Shown here piece after piece: positions 54,354-63,067 of a stretch of 64,000 nucleotides of DNA. Position 1 is the first letter of the stretch, and each line of letters begins with the position of its first letter. The position numbers and the translations under genes are program-made. Below the pieces are notes generated by a model. It ran no database searches and had not been told where the DNA came from. It worked only from the letters and a program-made list of their open reading frames with translations. The stretch comes from Skermania sp. ID1734 (GTDB lineage Bacteria > Actinomycetota > Actinomycetes > Mycobacteriales > Mycobacteriaceae), in assembly GCF_007489285.1 (NCBI RefSeq), contig NZ_VLIY01000007.1, positions 182,276 to 246,275 of the forward strand. Reading direction: 5' to 3'.

Positions 54354-54503
54354 GATGCGGTGTCAGTGTATTCTGCAACTGCTTACGAGTGCAGCGACCT
54401 CCCTGGGGAACTCTCGAATGCCACGACCCGCGTCGGCCAGACGTGCGGCGTACTACCGCTGCCACCGGCAAAACTGCGGCTCACACACCGGAAAGGTCTC
54501 GGT

Positions 54504-55880
54504 ATGGAACTGATGCAACCGCTCGACGCGGCATTCTTGCTCGCCGAATCTCGCGAACACCCGATGCACGTGGGCGCCCTCATGCTCTTCGAACCGCCCG
54601 CGGACGCCGGTCCGGAATACGTTCGCGGGGTTTACGAGCGAATGGTCGCCGACGTGAACTACCACCCGACCTACCTCAAGCGTCCGGTCTCGCCGATTGG
54701 CAACGTGAGCACCTGGGCATGGGCGCAGGACGACGAGATCGATGTCGAGTACCACATTCGGCGGGTTGCGATGCCCTCACCGGGGCGGATCCGGGAACTG
54801 CTCTCGGTGGTTTCGCGCTGGCATGGAACGCTGCTCGACCGGCACCGCCCGCTGTGGGAAGCGCACATCATCGAAGGCTTGGCCGATGGCCGGTTCGCCG
54901 TGTACATGAAGGTCCATCACGCCCTCATGGACGGTGTCAGCGCCTTGCGCCATCTGGAACGGAGGATGTCGACCGACCCGAATGCCGACGACTGTCCGGC
55001 ATTTTGGGCGCGGCGCGATGCTCCCGCCCGGACCGCCGCACGCAAATCGCCGGTTTCACCGCTGCGCGCGGTGCTCGACGGCGGTGCGAAGGTTGCCTCC
55101 GGGCTCGCGGAATTGGTTCCGGATGCCGTTCGGATCGGTCAGAAGGCGATCGGCGACAAGGACTTGGTCCTGCCCGGCACCGCGCCGAAGACCATGCTCA
55201 ACGTGCCGATCGGCGGGGCTCGGCGGTTTGCCGCGCAGTCTTGGGAAATCAAGCGCATCAATGCGGTTCGGGACGCGGCGGGTGTCTCGGTGAACGATGT
55301 AGTGCTGGCCATGTGCGCCGGAGCGTTGCGCATCTATCTCGCCGAGCACGACGGGTTGCCCGACAGATCGTTGAACGCCTTCGTGCCCATCTCGACCCGC
55401 GCCGCAGATAAGGATGAAGCGCTCGGCAACGCCGTCGGCGTGATTCTGTGTCGGCTGGGTACCGAGATCGCCGATCCAAAGGAACGGCTTGCGGTGATCA
55501 GCGCATCAATGAACAGCGGCAAGGACCTGTATCGGTCTGTCGGGCCAATTTCAGGCCTGGCGTGGACACTGGCCGCCCTCTCGCCCATGCTTGCGGCGCC
55601 GGTGCCTGGAGCGCTGTCCATCGCGCCGCAATCATTCAACGTGATCGTGTCCAACGTTCCGGGCCCGCGACAGCCGATGTATTGGAACGGCGCCAAACTG
55701 ACTGGTATGTACCCGGTTTCGGTGGTCGCCGAGGGGCAGGCGCTCAATATCACGCTGACCAACAACGATGAAAATCTCGACTTCGGGTTGATCGGCTGCC
55801 GTCGCAGCGTCCCGCACCTCCAGCACATCCTCACCCATCTGGAAACGGCGTTGCAGGAGCTCGAAGCGGCGTACGCCTAA
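54504..55880 (+). CDS. Wax ester synthase/diacylglycerol acyltransferase (WS/DGAT)
   Basis: A 458-residue acyltransferase that uses acyl-CoA with diacylglycerol or long-chain alcohol at the membrane to make storage lipid. The catalytic HHxxxDG motif is KVHHALMDGVSALRHLE. Other conserved blocks are MQPLDAAFLLAESREHPMHV, RHRPLWEAHIIEGL, SVNDVVLAMCAGALRIYLAE, and NVIVSNVPGPRQPMYWNGA. The ATG at 54504 follows GGAAAGG. It overlaps the 3' end of the convergent pknK gene by four bases. In M. tuberculosis pknK lies near a tgs gene too. Confidence 0.95.
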   Translation: MELMQPLDAAFLLAESREHPMHVGALMLFEPPADAGPEYVRGVYERMVADVNYHPTYLKRPVSPIGNVSTWAWAQDDEIDVEYHIRRVAMPSPGRIRELLSVVSRWHGTLLDRHRPLWEAHIIEGLADGRFAVYMKVHHALMDGVSALRHLERRMSTDPNADDCPAFWARRDAPARTAARKSPVSPLRAVLDGGAKVASGLAELVPDAVRIGQKAIGDKDLVLPGTAPKTMLNVPIGGARRFAAQSWEIKRINAVRDAAGVSVNDVVLAMCAGALRIYLAEHDGLPDRSLNAFVPISTRAADKDEALGNAVGVILCRLGTEIADPKERLAVISASMNSGKDLYRSVGPISGLAWTLAALSPMLAAPVPGALSIAPQSFNVIVSNVPGPRQPMYWNGAKLTGMYPVSVVAEGQALNITLTNNDENLDFGLIGCRRSVPHLQHILTHLETALQELEAAYA

Positions 55881-58800
55881 AGCCGCGCCGTGAGCGATGC
55901 CGGTCCGGCGGCGAGCAGGTCGGTGATGTTCGGGCCGGCGTCGGTGACAAACCGAATCAAGCCGTGCTCGGTGCACTGCGGAATAAGCTCGGCCAGAGCG
56001 GTTTCAGCACGATTGTGGTCGCCGGCCGCCCACTGGCAGCAGGCGTGCAACAACCGCGCCTGCAACATCGCGCGCGGTCGGGGCTGGGTGCCGATTTCGC
56101 CCACCATGGCACCGGCCCGGGTGGCTGCCTGTTCGGCGGCTGACGCCGAGCCGTCGGCCAACAGCAGCCAAATCACCGAGGCCTGGTCGAATTCGGCGAT
56201 GTCGGCGTGGATTCCGTTGTCCTGGCGCCGATACAGCGGCAGCTGCAGGAGCCGGGCCCGAACGTCATCAGGTATCGGCAGCCCGAGCCTGATGCGCTCG
56301 GCCGTGATTGCTGCGGCGAGCCGTGGCAGCGAGTACCGCTCGGCGATCTCGGCTCCGTCGGCCAGCCGGCGGTCGGCGGCGGCTCGGTCACCACGGATCG
56401 CCTTGACGCGCGCGCCGATTCGGTAGGTCGCCAGCAGGAACCATACGAAGCCGGCTTGCCGTCCGAGCTCGGCGCTCGCGTCGAGCAGCTGCTCTGCCTC
56501 TGTCAGTTGGCCCTGGTGATAGCGCAATTCGCCCAGCAATGCACCAACCATCCGGGCCGCGTGGCGGTTCGGGCCGGACCGTCGAGCCGCGTCGGCTGCG
56601 CCGCTGAACATCTCGTCGGCAGCGTCGATGTCGAGCTGTTCGAATGCGGCCAACCCGGCGTAGCACCGGCCGTGCACCAGTCCGAAGAGGCCCTTGTGTC
56701 CGCGATGCAACGGCATCGCCCGCTGCTGCCAGCGGCGTGCCTCGGCGAAGTCGAACCGCAGCAGCGCATCGGTCGACGCCATATTTGCGGCCGAGGTGGC
56801 GACGAACGGATTACCCACGTCGGCCAGGTGTTCGGCGACCGAGGGCGGGACTCCTGCGTAGCGGTCGGTGAGCAACTGCTGTCCCACGCGGACCAGCGCT
56901 ACTTCGTCGCGCAACCCAGCGGCTTCGTCGGGATTGCACACCGCGCCCGAGTCGAGCGCCGCAGACGCTGCGCGCAGGGCACGGGCGACCCCGTCCCAGC
57001 GCTGGATGGCGAGACTCGCCCAGGCGGCCCAGAGCTGTAATCGCGGCCGGGACTCCACATTTCGCTGCGGCAGCTTGCCCAGCAAGCCGAGGAAGGTGGC
57101 GGTGCGGGCACGTTCCATCAGGTCGAGCGCATGCTGTTCGACGAGTTCGACCGCGCGGTCCGGGTCGTCGGCGGCGAGGGCATGATCGACGGCGCTGCTG
57201 AGCACGTCGTGCTCGGCGAACCAGGTGCTGGCCCGCTGGTGCAGCACCTCGAGCCGGCCAGGGTGTTGTCGGACGAGTCGGCGTTGCAGGTAGTCGGCGA
57301 ACAGACGGTGGTAGTGAAACCATTCGCCGGACTCGTCGAGGCGGCGCAGGAAGAGGTTGCGGTCACAGATGTCGTCGAGTAGTTCGTGGCTGTCGTCGTG
57401 CCCGGTGAGGGCGCGGGCAAGCTCGCCGGAGATCCGGTCCGTAATGGCGGTTTCCATCATGAAGTCGAGCATCGCGGGATCGAGCTCGTCGAGGACATTC
57501 TCGGTCAGGTAGGTAGCGATCGACCGATGCCGGCCGCTGAGCGCGTCGATGAAAGCGCCGGGGTCGGAACGCCCCCGCAATGTCAACGACGCCAGCTGCA
57601 GTGCGGCGGGCCAGCCTTCGGTCGATTCCTGCAGCCGGCTCACGTCCGCATCCGAGAGCGGAAGCGAATTGGCCTCGGTAAGGAACGTATTGGCTTCCGC
57701 GGTGCTGAAGCGCAACTCGGCCACATCGATTTCGACGAGTTCATCGTGCATCAGTAGCCTGCTGACCGGCAGCCCCGCAGTAGTCCGGCTGGCGACGACC
57801 ACCACCAGGTGGTGACAGCTATGTTCCAGCAGGTAATCCATTGCGGCAACAGTTGTTTCACTGGTGACCAGGTGCCAGTCGTCGATCACGAGCACCATGG
57901 CGCGGTGACTGTCGTGAATCTCGTCGATCAGCGTCGAAAGTACGTATCGGGCGGTGTCCGAGGCGCGTTGCTCGAGCGCGGCGCCGATCTCTTGGGCAAG
58001 CTCCGGCCTGACTCGACGGATGGCCTCCACGACGTGCGCGAGGAACCACACCACGTTGTCGTCGTCCGGGTCGGCGGTGAGCCAGGCGACGGGCACCCCT
58101 TCGGCGGCGAGTGCGCGTGCCCACTGGCTCGCCAGGGTCGTCTTGCCGAAACCGGCGGGCCCGTGAATCAGCGTCAGGCGCCGGCGGCCACCCCGACGAA
58201 TCAGATCCAGCAGCCGCGAACGCTCGATGGTGGCACCCGGCGCGGTAGGCGGTCGGAATTTGGTCGCGGTGCTCGGCGGAGGTGGCGGGGTGACCGAGCC
58301 GGGGCCAGAGAACAACCCTGGCATGACTGCGGCCGTGGGGGATTCGGCCTTGGGCGGCACCGCCATGACATCGACGGGCAGCCCGCATTCGCGCTGCACG
58401 GCCCGAAATCGCTCGCCGAGTTCGAGCGCGGAGGCGGGTCGGTCTGCAGGCATCGGCGACATCGCCGCCGTAACAGCGTCACAGACCGGGTGCGGGATGC
58501 CGAGCGAGTGCAGATCGGGTAGCGAGGCGGTGGCGATGCGGGCGAGTTGCTCCTCCAATGGTTCGCCCGAGCGCCGCGCGAATGGCGCATGCCCGGTCAA
58601 CAGGCAGAAGAGGGTGGCGCCGAGCCCGTAGATGTCGGATGCGGCCGACGGAGATGCCCCGCCGAGCACCTCGGGCGCGGTGTAGGCGGGTGTGCCCTTG
58701 ACTGTGTGGCTGGACGTTGTTGTGGCCTCGCCGAATTGCGCAATCCCGAAGTCCGCGAGCTGCGGTTCGCCGTAGTCGGTGAGCAGGATATTGCCCGGTT

Positions 58801-59251
58801 TGACGTCGCGGTGGATGATGCCGATCGCATGGGCAGCCGCCAGCGCGCCCGCCATCTTCACGCCGATCGAGAGCACCTCGCGCCACCCGAACGGGCCGGT
58901 CGTGCGCATCAAGTGTTCCAGCGAACCGCGGGAGTGGAACGGCATGACAATGAATGGTCGTCCAGTGGGGGTGATGTCGACCTGCAGGACTTGCAAGATG
59001 TGTGGGTGGCCGCTCATCCGGCCGAGCGCTCGTTGCTCCCGGACGAATTGCTCACGCTCATCGCCGCGGACCTCGGCGGTCATCGCCTTGACGGCGACGT
59101 GGCGGTCCAACGAGTACTCGAAACAGCGGTAGACGGTGCCGAAGCCGCCACGACCGACTTCCTCGGCGTCGCCGAAGCCGGCCGCCGCCAATTCGGCCGC
59201 GATTCCGGTGCGAACGTCCCGATCGGTTCGGGCCCCGTCGAACTGTGCCAT
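55877..59251 (-). CDS. pknK: Serine/threonine protein kinase PknK with LuxR/MalT-type ATPase and TPR region
   Basis: A 1124-residue PknK orthologue (M. tuberculosis PknK is about 1110). The kinase domain spans about residues 25-290: GRGGFGTVYRCFEYSLDRHV, VAVKAM (Lys), HRDVKPGNILLTDYG, LADFGIAQFGE and VKGTPAYTAPEVLGG. A Pro-rich linker follows, then the STAND-type ATPase with P-loop LIHGPAGFGKTTLASQWARA and Walker B MVLVIDDWHLVTSE. The C-terminal half is TPR-like helices. It has no LuxR HTH at the end. The ATG at 59251 opens the kinase; upstream open frame is not protein-like. PknK is known to phosphorylate VirS and control translation. Confidence 0.94.
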   Translation of the reverse strand: MAQFDGARTDRDVRTGIAAELAAAGFGDAEEVGRGGFGTVYRCFEYSLDRHVAVKAMTAEVRGDEREQFVREQRALGRMSGHPHILQVLQVDITPTGRPFIVMPFHSRGSLEHLMRTTGPFGWREVLSIGVKMAGALAAAHAIGIIHRDVKPGNILLTDYGEPQLADFGIAQFGEATTTSSHTVKGTPAYTAPEVLGGASPSAASDIYGLGATLFCLLTGHAPFARRSGEPLEEQLARIATASLPDLHSLGIPHPVCDAVTAAMSPMPADRPASALELGERFRAVQRECGLPVDVMAVPPKAESPTAAVMPGLFSGPGSVTPPPPPSTATKFRPPTAPGATIERSRLLDLIRRGGRRRLTLIHGPAGFGKTTLASQWARALAAEGVPVAWLTADPDDDNVVWFLAHVVEAIRRVRPELAQEIGAALEQRASDTARYVLSTLIDEIHDSHRAMVLVIDDWHLVTSETTVAAMDYLLEHSCHHLVVVVASRTTAGLPVSRLLMHDELVEIDVAELRFSTAEANTFLTEANSLPLSDADVSRLQESTEGWPAALQLASLTLRGRSDPGAFIDALSGRHRSIATYLTENVLDELDPAMLDFMMETAITDRISGELARALTGHDDSHELLDDICDRNLFLRRLDESGEWFHYHRLFADYLQRRLVRQHPGRLEVLHQRASTWFAEHDVLSSAVDHALAADDPDRAVELVEQHALDLMERARTATFLGLLGKLPQRNVESRPRLQLWAAWASLAIQRWDGVARALRAASAALDSGAVCNPDEAAGLRDEVALVRVGQQLLTDRYAGVPPSVAEHLADVGNPFVATSAANMASTDALLRFDFAEARRWQQRAMPLHRGHKGLFGLVHGRCYAGLAAFEQLDIDAADEMFSGAADAARRSGPNRHAARMVGALLGELRYHQGQLTEAEQLLDASAELGRQAGFVWFLLATYRIGARVKAIRGDRAAADRRLADGAEIAERYSLPRLAAAITAERIRLGLPIPDDVRARLLQLPLYRRQDNGIHADIAEFDQASVIWLLLADGSASAAEQAATRAGAMVGEIGTQPRPRAMLQARLLHACCQWAAGDHNRAETALAELIPQCTEHGLIRFVTDAGPNITDLLAAGPASLTARL

Positions 59252-59421
59252 CCGACGCCCGCTCTCGTGGTGATGCTTGTCGCCCAACGATAACTCCGCT
59301 GGCTCGACTGCGGCGGCTGTCGAACGTGTTGGGGTCGACCAGCGCCGACGAGCTGACCGACATGCTGGAGAAGCAGGGAGGTGGACCGACGAGGAGAAGT
59401 CGAGCGCCCGAAGGATCTCGC

Positions 59422-59940
59422 CTAAGCGGCCGGGTGCGTCATTGCGCCCGAAAGATACTGCGCCGAGGTTTCGGCCAGCGACCGCGCGATGCGCAAGTCC
59501 GGCTCTGACCACGTCCGGGGCTGGCTCGAGTACAGCGCAAGGACGCCGATCGTGTCGCCGGCCGCTCGCAACGGGATCACCGCGACCGCGCCGATTCCCG
59601 CATAACGCGCGGTCGCCGCATAGCGCGGCCACGGCCCGTCGGGATCGCTCAGGTCGGCGATGCACACAGGATCGCCGCTCGTGACCGCGGCGAGCGCGGG
59701 CCCCACCTGATGACGCTCCTGCCACAGCTCGAGCAGTTCGGCCACAACGCCGACATTCGAGGTGACAAACCACATCCGGTCTTCGTCGACCAGACTGATC
59801 GCGGCGCCGGTCAGGTCCAGCACCGACGTCGCGGTATCGACGACTTCATCGAGCAGCCCGCCGTGGTCGTAGGGCTGGGAATGCATGGATCGACTGCTGA
59901 GGTCGAACTGTTCCATCGCGGCGTGCCCGACTTGTCTCAT
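59422..59940 (-). CDS. GAF-domain protein
   Basis: A 172-residue protein made up almost entirely of one GAF domain: YDHGGLLDEVVDTATSVLDL, TGAAISLVDEDRMWFVTSNV and CIADLSDPDGPWPRYAATAR, then GIGAVAVIPLRAAGDTIGVL. It probably binds a small ligand or senses a signal and acts on a partner. The ATG at 59940 has AGGAGG upstream. It lies between pknK and the GAF-AraC regulator, all leftward. Confidence 0.86.
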   Translation of the reverse strand: MRQVGHAAMEQFDLSSRSMHSQPYDHGGLLDEVVDTATSVLDLTGAAISLVDEDRMWFVTSNVGVVAELLELWQERHQVGPALAAVTSGDPVCIADLSDPDGPWPRYAATARYAGIGAVAVIPLRAAGDTIGVLALYSSQPRTWSEPDLRIARSLAETSAQYLSGAMTHPAA

Positions 59941-60026
59941 GGTGGACCTCCTGCATTGTCATGACCGCGCGCAGGTAACACGATGCTTGGTCCACCCGCC
60001 GCTCCGGCTGACCTGCCGTGCCACGA

Positions 60027-61292
60027 CTACTTGCCGGGTGTGCCCAGTTGCCGATATTCGCCCGGGGTCTGGCCCGTCGTTGCCCGAAATGCCCGGTGAA
60101 ACCCGGATTCACTGTCGAATCCGCAGGCGGCGCCGACCCGGCCGACCGGCAGCTGCGGTTCGTCGAGGAGCATCTGCATCGCGCGTTCGATCCGCATGCG
60201 GCGCAGCTGTGACGTGACGCCTTCTTTGCCGAGGATGCGGTACAGAGTCCGGCGAGAGACGGCGCACGCCTCAGCAACCCGGTCGGCGTCGAGGCCGGGG
60301 TCCGCGAGGTTGCGGCGCAGAAACTCCAGGACACGGTCGCGGGCATGAGCTTGTGGCGCGGGATCCAACGTCGCGACTGCCTGTGGCTGGACGTGCGCCA
60401 CGATTCCGTGCAGGCAACCTCGGCTGATAACGCGTTCTACCGCAACTACTTTGGTCGACAGGCCGCTAGGCAGGCTGGCCACCAGGGTGTCGACGGCCCC
60501 GGTTCGGCACAGGTCGTTGGCGTGCTCGGTGAGCGCGAGTCGGTCGGGCACGTCGAGCTTGCGGCGCAGGTATTGGTTCATGACCACCACGTCGCCGCCG
60601 ACGGCCATCACTCCGAGTGCATTGCGGCGGCATTCGCGCCGGTAGATCTCCAGCAGCGCGGCCTCGGTCTCGCTAGCGAGCGCGCACATCCGGTCCTCGA
60701 TGTGGCTACTGGCGCCGTTGGCGAGGACGGACAACAGCGGGCTCGACCGGTCGGCCCAGCAGGTCAGGTCGATAACACCGATGACCCTCCGAGTCAGGGG
60801 ATGCCGAATGGGCGCGCCGGCGCAGGCGAGCGCGCCGAGGCTGTGCAGGTAGTGCTCGCCCTCGCCGAGGAACGTAGGCCGTTCGGTACGCAGCGTGGTG
60901 CCCACCGCGTTGGTACCCACCAAATCCTCGCCGCAGCCGGCGCCGGGCTCGAGCCGCATGCCGTCCATTGCGTTCATCAGCGCGCGATCAGCGGTCAGGC
61001 GGTCCAGAACGACGCCGTCCACGGAAGTCAGCACCACTGCGATGGATTGTGCGGCCAGATCGTCGGAAAGCCTCCGCAGGACCGGCGCGGCGGCGCGCAG
61101 AAACGGCGAGTCGGTGTTCGGTTCGCGGACGAACGGCAGGTCGACTCGCTCCGGGTCCACATCCGACTCGCGGGAGCGGCGCCACGAGTCGAGAATGCTG
61201 CCGCGTAGCAAACCCGTATCCACCGAACCGCCGCCGAAGAAGCACTCCCGCGCCCGCTGGACGTCTGTAGAGATGTCCGCCGTGGGATTCAT
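60027..61292 (-). CDS. GAF and AraC-HTH transcriptional regulator
   Basis: A 421-residue regulator. The N-terminal part is like the sensory region of AcoR/DhaR activators: RGSILDSWRRSRESDVDPER, VDLPFVREPNTDSPFLRAAA and GAGCGEDLVGTNAVGTTLRT. The C-terminus, instead of a sigma-54 domain, is an AraC double HTH: DADRVAEACAVSRRTLYRIL, GKEGVTSQLRRMRIERAMQM and VGRVGAACGFDSESGFHRAF, ending RATTGQTPGEYRQLG. It is divergent from the FadR-type regulator and hydroxylase-like gene, a likely target. No AAA+ domain is present. Confidence 0.9.
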   Translation of the reverse strand: MNPTADISTDVQRARECFFGGGSVDTGLLRGSILDSWRRSRESDVDPERVDLPFVREPNTDSPFLRAAAPVLRRLSDDLAAQSIAVVLTSVDGVVLDRLTADRALMNAMDGMRLEPGAGCGEDLVGTNAVGTTLRTERPTFLGEGEHYLHSLGALACAGAPIRHPLTRRVIGVIDLTCWADRSSPLLSVLANGASSHIEDRMCALASETEAALLEIYRRECRRNALGVMAVGGDVVVMNQYLRRKLDVPDRLALTEHANDLCRTGAVDTLVASLPSGLSTKVVAVERVISRGCLHGIVAHVQPQAVATLDPAPQAHARDRVLEFLRRNLADPGLDADRVAEACAVSRRTLYRILGKEGVTSQLRRMRIERAMQMLLDEPQLPVGRVGAACGFDSESGFHRAFRATTGQTPGEYRQLGTPGK

Positions 61293-61428
61293 CGTTCGAT
61301 CACCTCTGGCTGGCGGACTAAATGTCGACGTTCAGATTACGCCCGCAAGGTTGTGGTGTGGGCGACATCGCACGCGCGCGCTGAAGTCAGCCGTAGGGCG
61401 CCAGCCGGTAAGTTATGTGACGGGGACC

Positions 61429-61451
61429 ACTGGTACAACCAGTTGACCAGT
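61429..61451 (+). promoter_or_regulatory. FadR/GntR-type operator
   Basis: ACTGGT (61429-61434), ACA, ACCAGT (61438-61443) form a palindrome with the TGGT-N3-ACCA core usual for FadR-subfamily GntR regulators. A third copy ACCAGT follows at 61446-61451. It lies 28 bp upstream of the FadR-type gene, suggesting autoregulation. Confidence 0.65.
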
Positions 61452-61478
61452 TGCGCTCCGAGCCGCATTCTTGGGTGC

Positions 61479-62186
61479 ATGGACATCGCACCGATTCCCC
61501 GGGCCGCCGTCTCTGATGCCGTCTTCGCCCATCTCCTCGGCGAGATCTTGTCGGGCCGGCTTGCCGTCGGCGGGCCCTTGCCGCCCGAGCGTGAGTTGGC
61601 GCTGGCCTTCGCCGTGAACCGCCACGCCGTGCGGGAAGCGCTCAAGCGTCTGCAGCAAGCGCGACTGGTGCAGATCAGTCACGGGGGAAAGACCCGAGTG
61701 CTGGACTGGCGCAACTCCGCCGGGCTGGACGTGCTCAGCACACTGGCTGCCACCGGAGTCGTTCCTGCGCTGCAGGTCATGCACGACATCGCCGTCATGC
61801 GTCGGTCCGTGGGCGCTGATGCGGCCCGGATCTGTGCGCAGGCGGCGTCCGACGCTCAGGTGGCCGCAATTTCCGTTGCGGCGCAGGCGTATCCGACGTC
61901 CGAAACAGCGGAAGTCTTCCCCGCCGACCTGGCGTTCTGGACCGCGGTCATCGACGGTTCCGGCAACCTCGCCTATCGGCTCGCGCTGAACACGCTCGTC
62001 ACTGCCTTCACCGACATTGGGTGGCAAGAGATCGCAAATCTCGGCGCCGCAGCGGAATTCGCCGACCGCGACGCCCACATTGCACTCGCCGAACGCATTG
62101 CCGCTCGCGATGCCGACGGTGCCTATCGACTCGCCGACGACTTGCTCGGCCGGATCGTCACGATAATGTCCGCCGCGGAGGGGTAA
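61479..62186 (+). CDS. FadR-subfamily GntR regulator
   Basis: A 235-residue regulator. The N-terminal winged helix is GEILSGRLAVGGPLPPEREL with ALAFAVNRHAVREALKRLQQ and ARLVQISHGGKTRVLDW. The C-terminal FCD-type all-helical domain contains MHDIAVMRRSVGADAARICA. The ATG at 61479 is downstream of the operator. It ends three bases before the membrane hydroxylase-like gene, so both are one operon. An acyl-type or lipid ligand is likely from the FadR relation; unproved. Confidence 0.9.
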   Translation: MDIAPIPRAAVSDAVFAHLLGEILSGRLAVGGPLPPERELALAFAVNRHAVREALKRLQQARLVQISHGGKTRVLDWRNSAGLDVLSTLAATGVVPALQVMHDIAVMRRSVGADAARICAQAASDAQVAAISVAAQAYPTSETAEVFPADLAFWTAVIDGSGNLAYRLALNTLVTAFTDIGWQEIANLGAAAEFADRDAHIALAERIAARDADGAYRLADDLLGRIVTIMSAAEG

Positions 62187-62189
62187 TCC

Positions 62190-63017
62190 ATGTTTGACCT
62201 GATCATGCATGCCGTACCGGTCTTCGTGATTTGTCTGGCGCTGGAGGCGCTTTCGTACTACTTCCTGCCAGACGACGAGGTCGGGTACGAGTTCCGTGAC
62301 TCGCGCACCAGCCTATCCATGGGGATCGGCAACGTGATCGTCAACATCGGCTGGAAACTGGCGGTGGTCGCCGTCTACACCGGCGCGTACCTGCTGACCC
62401 CAATCCACTTGCCTGCCAATAATCCGCTGACCTGGGTGGCGCTGTTCGTCGCCGACGATTTCGCCTACTACTGGTACCACCGCACGCACCACACCATTCG
62501 GTTGTTTTGGGCCAGCCACGTCGTGCACCACTCCAGCGAGCACTACAACCTGTCCACCGCGCTGCGGCAGCCGTGGACGCCGTTCAGTTCGATGCCCTTC
62601 TGGCTGCCGCTGGCCTTCCTCGGGTTTTCGCCGTGGATGATCTTGCTGCAGCAGTCGATCAGCCTGGTGTATCAATTCTTCATTCACACCGAGCGTATCG
62701 ATAAGCTTTGGGGCCCAATTGAGTACGTATTCAACACCCCATCGCATCACCGCGTGCACCACGGATCCAACAACCAGTACCTGGATAAGAACTATGGCGG
62801 CATCCTCATCATCTGGGACCGGTTGTTCGGCAGCTTCGAACCGGAAGGGGAGCGGGTGGTCTACGGATTGACCAAGAACATCAACACATTCAACCCACTG
62901 CGCGTCGCCACTCACGAGTTCGCTGCGATCTGGCGCGACGTGCGTGGTGCCAGAAAATGGCGGCACCGGCTCGGCTACACCTTCCGTGGACCAGGCTGGA
63001 ATCCTGAGGCCGCCTGA
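62190..63017 (+). CDS. Fatty acid hydroxylase superfamily membrane protein (sterol desaturase-like)
   Basis: A 275-residue membrane enzyme with the diiron His clusters HRTHH (ADDFAYYWYHRTHHTIRLFW), HVVHHSSEHYN and HHRVHHG (FNTPSHHRVHHGSNNQYLDK). Hydrophobic spans surround them (AVPVFVICLALEALSYYF, IGWKLAVVAVYTGAYLLTPI, WLPLAFLGFSPWMILLQQSI). It resembles alkylglycerol monooxygenase/sterol desaturase-like proteins, which oxidise lipid substrates with O2. The substrate is unknown. It is co-transcribed with the FadR-type regulator. Confidence 0.92.
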   Translation: MFDLIMHAVPVFVICLALEALSYYFLPDDEVGYEFRDSRTSLSMGIGNVIVNIGWKLAVVAVYTGAYLLTPIHLPANNPLTWVALFVADDFAYYWYHRTHHTIRLFWASHVVHHSSEHYNLSTALRQPWTPFSSMPFWLPLAFLGFSPWMILLQQSISLVYQFFIHTERIDKLWGPIEYVFNTPSHHRVHHGSNNQYLDKNYGGILIIWDRLFGSFEPEGERVVYGLTKNINTFNPLRVATHEFAAIWRDVRGARKWRHRLGYTFRGPGWNPEAA

Positions 63018-63067
63018 CCAGCTTTATACCACGCGTCAACACCCGGCGACCTGGCTTGGCGTCGTCG

